Assembly: GCF_014653215.1 (NCBI RefSeq)
Contig: NZ_BNAI01000002.1
Location: 434,001 to 498,000 of the forward strand
DNA: 64,000 nt
Source: Pseudolysinimonas yzui
Lineage (GTDB): Bacteria > Actinomycetota > Actinomycetes > Actinomycetales > Microbacteriaceae
Reading direction: 5' to 3'
The translations under genes were made by a program, and so were the position numbers. Under the pieces are notes generated by a model that was not told where the DNA came from, searched no databases, and saw nothing but the letters and a program-made list of their open reading frames with translations. Shown here one piece after another: positions 33,312 through 44,469 of the stretch; within the stretch, counting starts at the first letter, position 1; each line of letters opens with the position of its first letter.

Positions 33312-34444
33312 CCGGCGCCCCCACCGGGGAAGGGGTCGGCGACGCTGATGCCGCGCTGCCGCTCATCCACGTACCGCGCGAGCGCCAGGTCGAGGCCCTC
33401 GACCCGCATCCGCTGGTCGAGGTAGAGCAGCGCCGCGCACACCGACTGCATGACGAGGCCGAAGGCACCGACGATCGCCGTGACCGCCGTGAGGATGACG
33501 GTGCGCGCCGCGGCGTAGATCTCGCCCTGCGCCTGCGTCGCCCCCGTGGGGAAGACCAGACCGACCCCGAGATCCAGCGCCCAGCTGATCGGCTGGGTGA
33601 GCACGGCGGCGGCGAGCCCGACGACGATCCAGATGAGCAGCTGCGCGCCGAACAGCCGCCAGCCGGCGCGGCGGGTGAGGCGCCAGGAGCGCGCCAGCGC
33701 CCCGGCGACGCCGAGCCCTTCGAGAGCGATCGCGTGGCTCGTGAACCCGACGCGACCCGCGAGATACCCGCCCACCAGCAGGATCGCGATCGCCTCGAGG
33801 AAGCCCACCGCGAACGCGAAACCGGCACCCGCAGACGAACTGACGGCAAGCGTCAGCGGCAGCAGCGACGCGAGCACTAGCGTTCCGGCGGTCAGCAGGA
33901 ACACGACGACGGTCCACGCCACGAGTCGCCCCGTGCGCCCCTGCAGTCGCCAGCGCAGGCCGCGGAACGACACCCGCTCGGCCAGCACGGCACGCGAGGC
34001 CGCGACGACGACGGCACCGGCGAGCAGGGCGTTGCCGGTGAGCGCGAGCACGAGGGGCACGAATCCGCCGATCACTCCGAGCGTGCCGAGCAGATTCTGG
34101 GCCAGCAGGTAGTCCTGGTAGTACGCGGCGTCGAGCGCGGCCTGCGGGCCGACCGTGAGCCCCCAGGTCAGCAGCGCGGCGAGCGTCGTCGTCGCGAGGC
34201 TGATGACGAGCGCGGGCCCGAGGGTGGTGCGCGGCGCGCGACGCTGCAGGCGGAAGGGCGCGCCGAGCACGGCGCCGAAGGGGATCGGCCGCAACGGCAC
34301 GAGGCCGCGTTTCGGGGGCGGCGTCCACCCGAGGCGACGGCGCCGCGGCAGCTCGGACGGGGTCACGTCGACCGGGATCGGCACTTCGGGCGCCCGCCAA
34401 GAAGGCGCCGCGATCGGCGCCTCGGTGGATCCGCTGTCGCTCAC
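33308..34444 (-). CDS. Multi-pass membrane protein, glycerophosphodiesterase membrane-domain-like
   Basis: 378 residues. A proline-rich cytoplasmic N terminus of ~50 residues precedes PIPFGAVLGAPFRLQRRAPRT, a start typical of the actinobacterial proteins with a glycerophosphoryl-diester-phosphodiesterase-type membrane domain but no catalytic part. About six to seven membrane segments follow, with RSWRLTRRAGWRLFGAQLL between two of them. The GTG at 34444 has GGAAGGG 6 bases upstream. It is the first gene of the MoxR/DUF58 unit and is divergent from mtrA by about 100 bases. Confidence 0.8.
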   Translation of the reverse strand: MSDSGSTEAPIAAPSWRAPEVPIPVDVTPSELPRRRRLGWTPPPKRGLVPLRPIPFGAVLGAPFRLQRRAPRTTLGPALVISLATTTLAALLTWGLTVGPQAALDAAYYQDYLLAQNLLGTLGVIGGFVPLVLALTGNALLAGAVVVAASRAVLAERVSFRGLRWRLQGRTGRLVAWTVVVFLLTAGTLVLASLLPLTLAVSSSAGAGFAFAVGFLEAIAILLVGGYLAGRVGFTSHAIALEGLGVAGALARSWRLTRRAGWRLFGAQLLIWIVVGLAAAVLTQPISWALDLGVGLVFPTGATQAQGEIYAAARTVILTAVTAIVGAFGLVMQSVCAALLYLDQRMRVEGLDLALARYVDERQRGISVADPFPGGGAG

Positions 34445-34542
34445 GCGAGCCCTTCCCTGTCACGGACTGACCGCCATGTTCTCATGCCCGACGCCCTGCT
34501 CGCCTCGAACCTGCGCACGCCTCGACTACTCTGTACCGCACG

Positions 34543-35223
34543 ATGAACGCACGCATTCTGGTGGTCGACGACGACGCCGCCATCTCGGAGATGATCGGCA
34601 TCGTGCTGCGTGCCGAGGGCTACGAGCCGTCGTTCGCCGCCGACGGTGCCGCCGCCCTCGAATCCTTCCGCGCGACGAACCCCGACCTCGTGCTGCTCGA
34701 CCTCATGCTGCCCGGAATCGATGGCATCGAAGTGTGCGAACGCATCCGGGCCGAGAGCGGCGTGCCGATCATCATGCTCACCGCGAAAGGCGAGACGACG
34801 GATGTCGTGCGCGGCCTCGAGAGCGGCGCCGACGACTACGTGGTCAAGCCCTTCAACCCCAAAGAGCTCATCGCCCGGGTCAAGACCCGGCTGCGCCCGA
34901 CGCCCGCCGTCGACAGCGAGACCTTCGCGATCGGCGACCTGGTGATCGATGTCGCCGGCCACGAGGTGCGCCGCGGGAGCACCAAGATCGGCCTCACGCC
35001 GCTCGAGTTCCAGCTGCTGCTCGCGCTCGCCACGAAGCCTCAGCAGGTGTTCACCCGCGAGATGCTGCTCGAGCAGGTGTGGGGCTACCACTACAAGGCC
35101 GACACCCGTCTGGTGAACGTGCACGTGCAGCGCCTGCGCGCCAAGGTCGAGCACGACCCCGACGACCCGCGCATCGTGACCACCGTGCGCGGCGTCGGGT
35201 ACCGCGCCGGCGCCGTCACCTGA
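34543..35223 (+). CDS. mtrA: Response regulator MtrA
   Basis: 226 residues. The receiver domain has the acidic pocket VVDDD (8-11), phosphoacceptor Asp53 in LLDLMLPG, Thr80 and Lys102 (VVKPFNP). The C-terminal winged helix is of the OmpR type (GLTPLEFQLLLALATKPQQVFTRE is the transactivation region). MtrA is an essential actinobacterial regulator of cell-wall metabolism and replication. A TACTCT box ends 10 bases before the ATG, so the leader would be only a few bases long. It is followed by mtrB 25 bases downstream. Confidence 0.96.
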   Translation: MNARILVVDDDAAISEMIGIVLRAEGYEPSFAADGAAALESFRATNPDLVLLDLMLPGIDGIEVCERIRAESGVPIIMLTAKGETTDVVRGLESGADDYVVKPFNPKELIARVKTRLRPTPAVDSETFAIGDLVIDVAGHEVRRGSTKIGLTPLEFQLLLALATKPQQVFTREMLLEQVWGYHYKADTRLVNVHVQRLRAKVEHDPDDPRIVTTVRGVGYRAGAVT

Positions 35224-35248
35224 CGTCGGCGGAGCCCGACGACCGAAG

Positions 35249-36829
35249 ATGCGATTCGACTGGCGGGTCTACCTTGCGAGGGCCATCCGGCTCTGGCGGG
35301 GCTCGCTCCAGCTGCGCACGATCGCGCTGACGGTCGCCCTGTCGACGGTCGCCGTCACCATCGTGGGCGCCTACATCGTCACGAGTGTGCGCGGCAACCT
35401 CTTCGACCAGAACCGCGACCAGGTGGTGGCCGAGGCCGGGCGGGCGATCCTCGCCGCCCAACAGGTGTTCGCGGATGCCGAGGAGGCGGGCATCGTCGAC
35501 GACCTCGAGGTCACCCAGGTGGCGGCGTTCGAGGCGATGCGGGCGATCATCTCCTCCGCCCCGATGGTCGGCATGTTCCGGGCACCGGATCAGGTCGGAC
35601 CGCCCCCCGTGCTCGACCAGGCGAGCAACGACTCCTTCGAAGAGGAATTGGTGGGCGCGGACCTTCGGGATGCCGTCGTCGGGGCCGAGCCCGACACCCT
35701 CACCTGGCAGTCGGTCGCGATTCCCGCGGAGTCCGGCGCGCAACCGGGCATCATCGTGGGGTCGCTCGTGCAGTTGCCGCAGGGGCAGCAGTACGAGCTC
35801 TACGTCGTCTACAACCTCAGTGCGGTGCAGGAGACACTCGATTTCGTGCAGGGCGCACTCGTGCTCGCCGGCATCGCCCTCGTGCTGCTGATCGGCGCCG
35901 TCGCGTACCTCGTCGTGCGTCTCGTCGTCGGGCCGGTGCGGGTCGCCGCCGAGGCGAGCGAGAAGCTCGCCGCGGGCGAGCTGGAAGAGCGCCTCCCGGA
36001 GGGCGGAGACGACGAACTCGCCACGCTCGCGCGGTCGTTCAATCGCATGGCCGAGAGCCTGCAGCGTCAGATCCGGCAATTGGCCGACCTCTCGCGCGTC
36101 CAGCAGCGATTCGTCTCCGACGTGTCGCACGAGTTGCGCACGCCGCTCACGACGATCCGCCTCGCCGGCGACGTGCTGTACGACCAGCGGGATGCCTTCC
36201 CGCCCGCGACGGCGCGCACCGCCGAGCTGTTGCACGCGCAGACTCAGCGATTCGAGACCCTGCTCGCCGACCTGCTCGAGATGAGCAGGTACGACGCCGG
36301 AGCCGTGCAGCTCGAGTTCGAGCCCACCAACCTGGTGCGGCTCGTCGAAGACGCGATCGAGGCGGTCGCGCCCCTCTCCCAGGAGAAGCAGACCGAGGTG
36401 CGCCTGCTGGCGCCGGGCGGCTACTTCGAGGCCGACGTCGATGCCCGGCGGATCCGCCGCGTGCTGCAGAACCTCCTCGGCAATGCGATCGACCACGGCG
36501 AAGGCCGGCCGATCGACGTGTACGTCGACAGCGACAAGGATGCCGTGGCGATCGCGGTGCGCGACCACGGCATCGGGATGGCGGAGAGCGACCTGGAGCA
36601 CGTCTTCGACCGGTTCTGGCGCGCCGACCCCTCGCGGCAGCGTTCGACGGGCGGCACCGGGCTGGGTCTCGCGATCGCGCTTGAAGACGCGACGGTTCAC
36701 GGCGGGGTGCTCGAAGTCTGGTCTCGACCGGGCGAGGGCAGTTGCTTCCGGCTCACCCTGCCGCGGCACCGGGGCGAGGCCTTGCGGGGTTCACCGCTCG
36801 GGCTGCCGCCCGAGGAGGTGCTCTCGTGA
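35249..36829 (+). CDS. mtrB: Sensor histidine kinase MtrB
   Basis: 526 residues. Two membrane helices (~25-48 and ~200-225) enclose a sensor domain of about 150 residues. A HAMP segment follows, then the HisKA motif FVSDVSHELRTPLTTIRLAG (phospho-His near residue 293), and HATPase motifs NLLGNAIDH, DHGIGM and TGGTGLGLAIALED. It senses envelope or osmotic conditions and phosphorylates MtrA. The end of the gene contains the ribosome binding site (GAGGAGG) and overlaps the lpqB start by a GTGA junction. The proline-rich cytoplasmic N terminus of some homologues is absent; only a short basic stretch is present. Confidence 0.96.
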   Translation: MRFDWRVYLARAIRLWRGSLQLRTIALTVALSTVAVTIVGAYIVTSVRGNLFDQNRDQVVAEAGRAILAAQQVFADAEEAGIVDDLEVTQVAAFEAMRAIISSAPMVGMFRAPDQVGPPPVLDQASNDSFEEELVGADLRDAVVGAEPDTLTWQSVAIPAESGAQPGIIVGSLVQLPQGQQYELYVVYNLSAVQETLDFVQGALVLAGIALVLLIGAVAYLVVRLVVGPVRVAAEASEKLAAGELEERLPEGGDDELATLARSFNRMAESLQRQIRQLADLSRVQQRFVSDVSHELRTPLTTIRLAGDVLYDQRDAFPPATARTAELLHAQTQRFETLLADLLEMSRYDAGAVQLEFEPTNLVRLVEDAIEAVAPLSQEKQTEVRLLAPGGYFEADVDARRIRRVLQNLLGNAIDHGEGRPIDVYVDSDKDAVAIAVRDHGIGMAESDLEHVFDRFWRADPSRQRSTGGTGLGLAIALEDATVHGGVLEVWSRPGEGSCFRLTLPRHRGEALRGSPLGLPPEEVLS

Positions 36830-38472
36830 GGGCGAGGCGGCGGGCATCCGTCATCGTGGCACTGGGGGTGACCGTGGCGCTCGCCGGGTGCGTCGCCATT
36901 CCGATGTCGGGCGACGTGCACTCCGAACAGATCGAGGTCGACCCCGACGAGGTGCCGACCGTCGTCCTTCCGCCGAGCCCGGTTCCGGGTCAGACGCCCG
37001 TCGAGATCGTGCAAGGCTTCCTCAACGCGGGTCGCGCGCCTCAGAACCGCTACCAGGTGGCGCAGGAGTTCCTCGCGCCGAGCGCGGAGTGGAGCGGAAC
37101 GAGCCGCGTGCTCGTCACGTCGAGCGCGATCAACCCGATCGTCGTGGATGCCGACACGGTGGCCGTGACCGTGACGGTGGTCGGCGAGGTCGACGGGTCG
37201 GGGCACTACACCGAGGTGCCGTCGCAGGTGCAGACCCTGAGCTACGACATCACGACGGTCGATGGCGAGAACCGCATCGCGCGCGCGGACCCGGGCACGG
37301 TGCTCAGCCGTAACGGGTTCACGACCGCGTTCGCCGCCTACCCGCTCTACTTCTACGACCCGTCGTTCGAGCTCCTGGTACCCGACCTGCGGTGGTTCCC
37401 GATCACCCGCGAGGTCGCCGATCGCATCGTCGATGAACTCCTTCTGGGGCCGACCGCATGGCTGGGGGCGGGCGTGCTCTTCAGCGCGTTCCCCCAGGGC
37501 ACGACGGGACGAGCCGTCTACCGGGCACCCGTGGTGAGCGTCGAACTCGGCGCCGAGGTGCGCACCGAGTCGGCGCTGACTCAGCGGCGGATGCTGGATC
37601 AGCTCCAGTCGAGTCTGCGGGCGCTGGGAAACGTGACCGAGTTCGAGGTGACGGCGGGCGAGTTCGACCTCGCCCCGGCCTCGGACGATGCCCCGCCGGA
37701 GGACGACTACCGGGTGGGCGATGGGACGATCGGCGGGTCGAACGGGCAGTTCGGGTCACTGACCGCCGAGGGGGTTGCGCCCCTCCCCGTGATCCGCACC
37801 CGCGCGGACGCGTTGCAGCCGAGCGCCGCCACCCTGGCGCGGGACCGCGAGTCGGTGGCCGTGCTCGGCCCGGCGGGGGTCAGCCTGGTGGGAGCGAGCG
37901 GCGATCCGGTACCGGTCGACGGGCGTGCCGGGCTGATCGCCCCCGGCCTCGACCCGTACGGCTTCGTCTGGACGGTGCCGCGTTCCGCACCGACTGGGCT
38001 CATCGTGACGAGAGACGGCGAGCAGTTCCCGCTGCCGCTCGCCGTCGACGGCGAGGTCGTCGCCCTCGAGGTGTCGCGTGACGGCGCGCGAGCACTCGTC
38101 GCGCTCGCGACCGCGAACGGTCCCCGGCTGTTCGTCATCGGGGTGCAACGCAATGCCGACCTGGTACCGGTGGCGTTCGGGGCCGTGTATGAGCTCGACC
38201 CTCGGGGATCGATCATCGACGTCGCCTGGGTCGACGGCACGCATGTCGCGGTGCTGTCGGCCGGGCAGGACGGCACCGAGGTCGACGTGCTCGCGCTCGG
38301 GGGCCCGCCCGAGCAACTCGGCGAGATCGACGGAGCCGTCGAGATCGTCGGCGGCAACCTCGTCGCCGGCATCCGCGTGCGGCTGGCGGACGGCACCGTG
38401 CACCGGCCGAGCGAGGCCGGCGGCTGGCGCGACACCGGTGTCCTCGCGTCCTTCCTCGGCACCCAGCAGTAG
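36826..38472 (+). CDS. lpqB: Lipoprotein LpqB
   Basis: 548 residues. The signal peptide ends in the lipobox LAGC (Cys22), so the mature protein is anchored outside the membrane. An N-terminal part with TPVEIVQGFLNAGRAPQNRY is followed by a GerMN domain (around residues 190-290, with ELLLGPTAWLGAGVLFSAFP) and a C-terminal LpqB beta-propeller-like part. LpqB interacts with MtrB in mycobacteria and adjusts MtrAB signalling. The GTG overlaps the mtrB stop, with GAGGAGG 8 bases ahead. Confidence 0.95.
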   Translation: MRARRRASVIVALGVTVALAGCVAIPMSGDVHSEQIEVDPDEVPTVVLPPSPVPGQTPVEIVQGFLNAGRAPQNRYQVAQEFLAPSAEWSGTSRVLVTSSAINPIVVDADTVAVTVTVVGEVDGSGHYTEVPSQVQTLSYDITTVDGENRIARADPGTVLSRNGFTTAFAAYPLYFYDPSFELLVPDLRWFPITREVADRIVDELLLGPTAWLGAGVLFSAFPQGTTGRAVYRAPVVSVELGAEVRTESALTQRRMLDQLQSSLRALGNVTEFEVTAGEFDLAPASDDAPPEDDYRVGDGTIGGSNGQFGSLTAEGVAPLPVIRTRADALQPSAATLARDRESVAVLGPAGVSLVGASGDPVPVDGRAGLIAPGLDPYGFVWTVPRSAPTGLIVTRDGEQFPLPLAVDGEVVALEVSRDGARALVALATANGPRLFVIGVQRNADLVPVAFGAVYELDPRGSIIDVAWVDGTHVAVLSAGQDGTEVDVLALGGPPEQLGEIDGAVEIVGGNLVAGIRVRLADGTVHRPSEAGGWRDTGVLASFLGTQQ

Positions 38473-38533
38473 CTGCCTCCCCAGTTCGCCCCGCGCCTCG
38501 TTGCGTTCGGCTGCGGAGCGCGAGGCTGGCGGG

Positions 38534-39196
38534 ATGCTCGTCCCCGACCTCGTCGACGCTCTCGCGTTCCTCTTCCCGGTGCCGTGCGCGGGATGCGCGA
38601 CCGAGGGTCGCACGCTGTGTGCGGCCTGCACACCGCAGCTCGCCCCGCGGCCGCGCGCCATCGACCTGCCGGGGGTCGGACCGGTGACCGCCGGGCTCGC
38701 CTACGACGGGGTCGCCCGCGCCGCCCTGCTCGCGCTCAAAGAGGAGGGCTGCACGGCGCTCGCCACCCCGCTCGCCGTTCCCTTCGCCGCCGCGGTCTCG
38801 ACGGCACTCGCCGGGCGACCGGATGCCCTGATCACGGCGGTCCCGTCGTCACGACCGGCGATGCGCCGCCGCGGCTTCGAACCGGTGCGGCTGCTCGCGA
38901 ATCGCGCCGGCATCCGGCTCTCTCCGCTCTTCCTGCCCGCAGGACCGCATGCCGCCCAGAAGGCGCTCGGCGTCGCCGACCGGGCGCGCAACCTCGACGG
39001 GGTGTTCGCGCTCGCCCGGCCGGTGCCCGGCATCCCGGTGTTGCTCGTCGACGACGTCGTGACCACGGGAGCGACCCTCGCGGCGGCCGCGCACGTGCTC
39101 CGCGCGGGCGGCGCGACGGTGGTCGGAGCGGCCGCATTGGCCGCCACCCCGCGTCGGGACGGGCGCTCAGTGGGAATGCTCAGCAACTCGTCGTGA
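38534..39196 (+). CDS. comF: ComF-family phosphoribosyltransferase-like protein
   Basis: 220 residues. An N-terminal four-cysteine zinc ribbon (CAGC near residue 19 and CAAC near 31) is followed by a type I phosphoribosyltransferase domain, with the PRPP-loop-like motif LLVDDVVTTGATLAAAA near residue 175 and AVPSSRPAMRRRGFEPV. ComF relates to DNA uptake in naturally competent bacteria; its role in actinobacteria is not known. The order lpqB-comF-hpf-secA is conserved across actinobacteria. GGCGGG precedes the ATG as a weak ribosome binding site. Confidence 0.9.
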   Translation: MLVPDLVDALAFLFPVPCAGCATEGRTLCAACTPQLAPRPRAIDLPGVGPVTAGLAYDGVARAALLALKEEGCTALATPLAVPFAAAVSTALAGRPDALITAVPSSRPAMRRRGFEPVRLLANRAGIRLSPLFLPAGPHAAQKALGVADRARNLDGVFALARPVPGIPVLLVDDVVTTGATLAAAAHVLRAGGATVVGAAALAATPRRDGRSVGMLSNSS

Positions 39197-39203
39197 TCTT
39201 CCC

Positions 39204-39232
39204 GTGACATCCCAGGGGAGCGGGTCTACGGT
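39204..39232 (+). promoter_or_regulatory. Promoter of hpf (GTGACA-N17-TACGGT)
   Basis: GTGACA at 39204 and TACGGT at 39227 are 17 bases apart. Transcription would start near 39239, giving a leader of ~66 bases. The region 39204-39272 can also fold into a large imperfect stem (GTGAC...CCAGG with CCTGG...GTCAC). Confidence 0.5.
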
Positions 39233-39304
39233 GGGGCCACAGGCACTCGCTGGCGGGGCCTCCTGGGGTCACGGCGAATGCCACTGAACAGGAGGAGGAC
39301 GCCC

Positions 39305-39970
39305 ATGGACATCACCATCACCGGTCGCGGAGTCGAGATCCCGGACCGGTTCGAGGACTACGCGACCGAGAAGTCCGAGAAGGTCGCCCATCTCGCCGAC
39401 AAGGCGTTGGCCCTCGAGATCCGCGTCATCCGCCACCACGAGACCGGCGGCTCGACCGGCGAGGACCGCGTCGAACTCACCCTGATCGGCCCCGGGCCGG
39501 TCGTGCGGGCCGAAGCGTCGGCCATCGACAAGTACGCCGCGTTCGACCTCGCGTTCGAGAAGCTGGTCGAGCGCATCCGGCAGGCGAAGGATCGCCGCAA
39601 GATCCACCGCGGCGCCCGCCGCCCCGAGTCCATCGGGGAGGCGACGAGCAACGGTCGCGTCGCCGAGCTGGTGCCGGCGAGCACCGCGCTGCTCGAAGCC
39701 GTCGCGACGGGGGAGATCCCCGTGCAGGTCGCCGAGAGCGAGGAGCCCGAATGGAGCCCCGTCGTCATCCGGCACAAAGTCTTCCCCGCGGTGCGCATGA
39801 CCCAAGAGGATGCCGTCGACCACATGGAACTCGTCGGCCACGACTTCTTCCTGTTCGTCGACGCCGTGACCGACAACCCGTCGGTCGTCTACCGCCGCAA
39901 GGGCTGGAACTACGGGGTGATCTCGCTCGAAGAGCAAGAGGACGAAGTGGCGAAGAAGCGGCGGCGCTGA
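39305..39970 (+). CDS. hpf: Ribosome hibernation-promoting factor, long form
   Basis: 221 residues. The N-terminal S30AE domain (MDITITGRGVEIPDRFEDYA to about residue 110) binds the ribosome decoding site; the C-terminal dimerisation domain has VVIRHKVFPAVRMTQEDAVDHMELVGHDFFLF and ends with YGVISLEEQ. The long form drives 100S ribosome dimers in stationary phase. The ATG has a strong AGGAGGAGG 6 bases upstream. It is transcribed ahead of secA but appears to have its own promoter. Confidence 0.95.
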   Translation: MDITITGRGVEIPDRFEDYATEKSEKVAHLADKALALEIRVIRHHETGGSTGEDRVELTLIGPGPVVRAEASAIDKYAAFDLAFEKLVERIRQAKDRRKIHRGARRPESIGEATSNGRVAELVPASTALLEAVATGEIPVQVAESEEPEWSPVVIRHKVFPAVRMTQEDAVDHMELVGHDFFLFVDAVTDNPSVVYRRKGWNYGVISLEEQEDEVAKKRRR

Positions 39971-40031
39971 GCGCCGCTCACGCTGAGCCCTGCTCACAGG
40001 GAGCCCGAACGCTACGCTTGCTAGAGTTACG

Positions 40032-40059
40032 CGCCGGTAACGGCGGGCACTCGCGTGCC
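40032..40059 (+). other. Tandem small hairpins in the secA leader
   Basis: Two perfect five-base-pair hairpins lie side by side: CGCCG-GTAA-CGGCG (40032-40045, a GNRA-type loop) and GGCAC-TCGC-GTGCC (40046-40059). They are 27 bases before the secA GTG. They may shape the leader or regulate translation of secA, but no U-tract follows, so they do not look like a terminator. Confidence 0.45.
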
Positions 40060-40085
40060 TGGGAAATAGGACGAGTGGAGCATCC

Positions 40086-42932
<2,847 letters not shown>

Positions 42933-42938
42933 CTGCGG

Positions 42939-43130
42939 ATGGGCTTCCGCATCACGCGCTGGTACGGCCCGCGCCACAGCTTGATGTACGAGGCGCGGGC
43001 GTCCGACGGTGAGCATGGCATCGGGACCACCCCGATGAAAGCGGTTCTTGACCTCCGACACCTCTATCGTCACGAACGCGACAGCGCCGAAGTCGGGAAG
43101 TGTCGGCAGGGCCGCTTCCACCGGGAGTGA
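42939..43130 (+). CDS. Possible small protein downstream of secA
   Basis: 63 codons starting with ATG six bases after secA. Nearly all of the first 28 codons end in G or C, similar to real genes here, and the sequence (GFRITRWYGPRHSLMYEARA) looks protein-like, with Lys/Arg-rich ends. The bias fades in the last third. No ribosome binding site or known family is seen. It could be a short read-through from random GC-rich sequence. The 345-base gap between secA and the next gene otherwise holds only the stem-loop at 43162. Confidence 0.35.
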   Translation: MGFRITRWYGPRHSLMYEARASDGEHGIGTTPMKAVLDLRHLYRHERDSAEVGKCRQGRFHRE

Positions 43131-43161
43131 CTGCCAGGCGAATGCTCAGCACCGTTCTGCA

Positions 43162-43200
43162 GCGACACGCCGCCGTCGGTGAGCAATGGCGGCGTGTCGC
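43162..43200. terminator. Long stem-loop without T-tract, likely bidirectional terminator
   Basis: A perfect 13-base inverted repeat (GCGACACGCCGCC / GGCGGCGTGTCGC) with a 13-base loop sits between the secA direction and the convergent Rv3235-like gene. High-GC actinobacteria often use such I-shaped stems without a U-run. Confidence 0.65.
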
Positions 43201-43278
43201 GACGGAATGCTGCTCAGCGGGCGTCGAGACAGGATCGGGGTGGGCTCGGCACGTGCAAGCTCTGCCCTCCGCGGGCCT

Positions 43279-43731
43279 CTACAAGACGTGGATGGCGGTG
43301 GCCCGCCAGCGGCGGTCGAGACCCTCGAGGCGCAGCGCGACGGCGCGGACGCGCGCGCGACCCCGCACGACGACCGTCGCCTCGACGATGCCGTCTCGGG
43401 GTTCGCAGACGAGGACCGACCCGATCGAGAACGTCGGGCGCAGCGCCGGGGCTCCCTTCGCCTGCCGCGCCCGGCTCGACAGGATGGTGCGCTTGAGCAG
43501 GTGGCGGTAGACGTCGTCGGTGAGCCAGCGGGCGATCTGGTCGAGTTCGCGGGCGCCGGCCAGGATCTCGATGACGCAACGCGTGAGGTTCTCGATGAGG
43601 GGTCGCGGATCGGGTAACGCCGTCGAGGAGGTCGGCTGCTGGTCGAAGAAGTCATCCGCCGGGTACCGCGGCTCCAGGTGGCGCGCAGCGGTGCCGTCGA
43701 ACGCGGCGTGAGACGCCTGGGAATGTGTCAT
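43279..43731 (-). CDS. Rv3235-family conserved hypothetical protein
   Basis: 150 residues. The C-terminal ~95 residues, with IENLTRCVIEILAGARELDQIARWLTDDVYRHL split over two helices and VRAVALRLEGLDRRWRATAIHVL at the end, correspond to the small cytoplasmic domain found in actinobacterial proteins like Rv3235, encoded near secA. The N terminus is low-complexity. The ATG at 43731 is preceded by AGGGAG at 6 bases. Function is unknown. It is convergent with secA and divergent from the hypothetical gene at 43876. Confidence 0.75.
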   Translation of the reverse strand: MTHSQASHAAFDGTAARHLEPRYPADDFFDQQPTSSTALPDPRPLIENLTRCVIEILAGARELDQIARWLTDDVYRHLLKRTILSSRARQAKGAPALRPTFSIGSVLVCEPRDGIVEATVVVRGRARVRAVALRLEGLDRRWRATAIHVL

Positions 43732-43863
43732 CGGTAACTCCCTGAATCGGTTCCGGTGCCTCCCGTCCCAGCGGGGATGCCCCATCCGATCACGCGGTCA
43801 CCGGGTCGTAAATGGGAACTACCTCCCTGTGGATAACTCCCCGGCAGCGCGCGGGGGCGTGGA

Positions 43864-43869
43864 TAACGT
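43864..43869 (+). promoter_or_regulatory. Candidate -10 box (TAACGT) for a leaderless mRNA
   Basis: TAACGT ends 6 bases before the GTG at 43876. No Shine-Dalgarno sequence lies between them. Confidence 0.4.
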
Positions 43870-43875
43870 CGCGCC

Positions 43876-44463
43876 GTGCGCTGGCAGAACCTCTTCGACG
43901 ACCTGGAGAGCCAACTCGAGACCGAGCTCGGCGCCGAAGAGGTCGACCTGATCGCCGAGGAGGAGCGGCTGCGCCTCGGGCGGCTGAGTCTGCGCGACCG
44001 CATCCGAGCACTGCACGACGCCGACCCAGCGTCGCCGCTCGGTGTGACGTTGCGCGGCGGCGAGCGGGTGGCGCTCGCGATCGCCGCCCTCGGGCGCGAC
44101 TGGCTCGCGGGCGAGCTGGATGCCGGCATCCTGCGTTCCGCGATCGTGCCGTTCGCTGCGGTGACGACTCTCGACCCCGTCGGGTCCCAGCTCGCGGCGA
44201 GCCTGCGGGCCGACGCGACGCCCGAACCGCCCACCGCGCTCTCGGCGCGCCTCGGGCTGGCTTTCGTGCTGCGCGACCTGTGCCGACGCCGTACCGCGGT
44301 CGAGGTGCATGTGGGTGCCGAGCGGTGGCACGGCACGATCGACCGCGTCGGACGGGATCATCTCGACCTCGCCGAACACGCACCGGGGGAACCGCGGCGC
44401 ACGACGGCGGTGGCCCGCATCCGCATCGTCGCGTTCGCGGGCCTCGACCTGGTGAGGTTCTAG
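43876..44463 (+). CDS. Conserved hypothetical cytoplasmic protein
   Basis: 195 residues, starting with GTG. The N terminus is a predicted coiled or helical segment (RWQNLFDDLESQLETELGAEEVD) and the rest is alternating helix and strand, with a final beta-rich part VEVHVGAERWHGTIDRVGRDHLDLAEH that looks like a small SH3/Sm-like barrel. I do not recognise a named domain. It lies in the conserved region between secA and pdtaS of actinobacteria and is convergent with the HTH gene 6 bases away. Confidence 0.7.
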   Translation: MRWQNLFDDLESQLETELGAEEVDLIAEEERLRLGRLSLRDRIRALHDADPASPLGVTLRGGERVALAIAALGRDWLAGELDAGILRSAIVPFAAVTTLDPVGSQLAASLRADATPEPPTALSARLGLAFVLRDLCRRRTAVEVHVGAERWHGTIDRVGRDHLDLAEHAPGEPRRTTAVARIRIVAFAGLDLVRF

Positions 44464-44469
44464 CGACGC

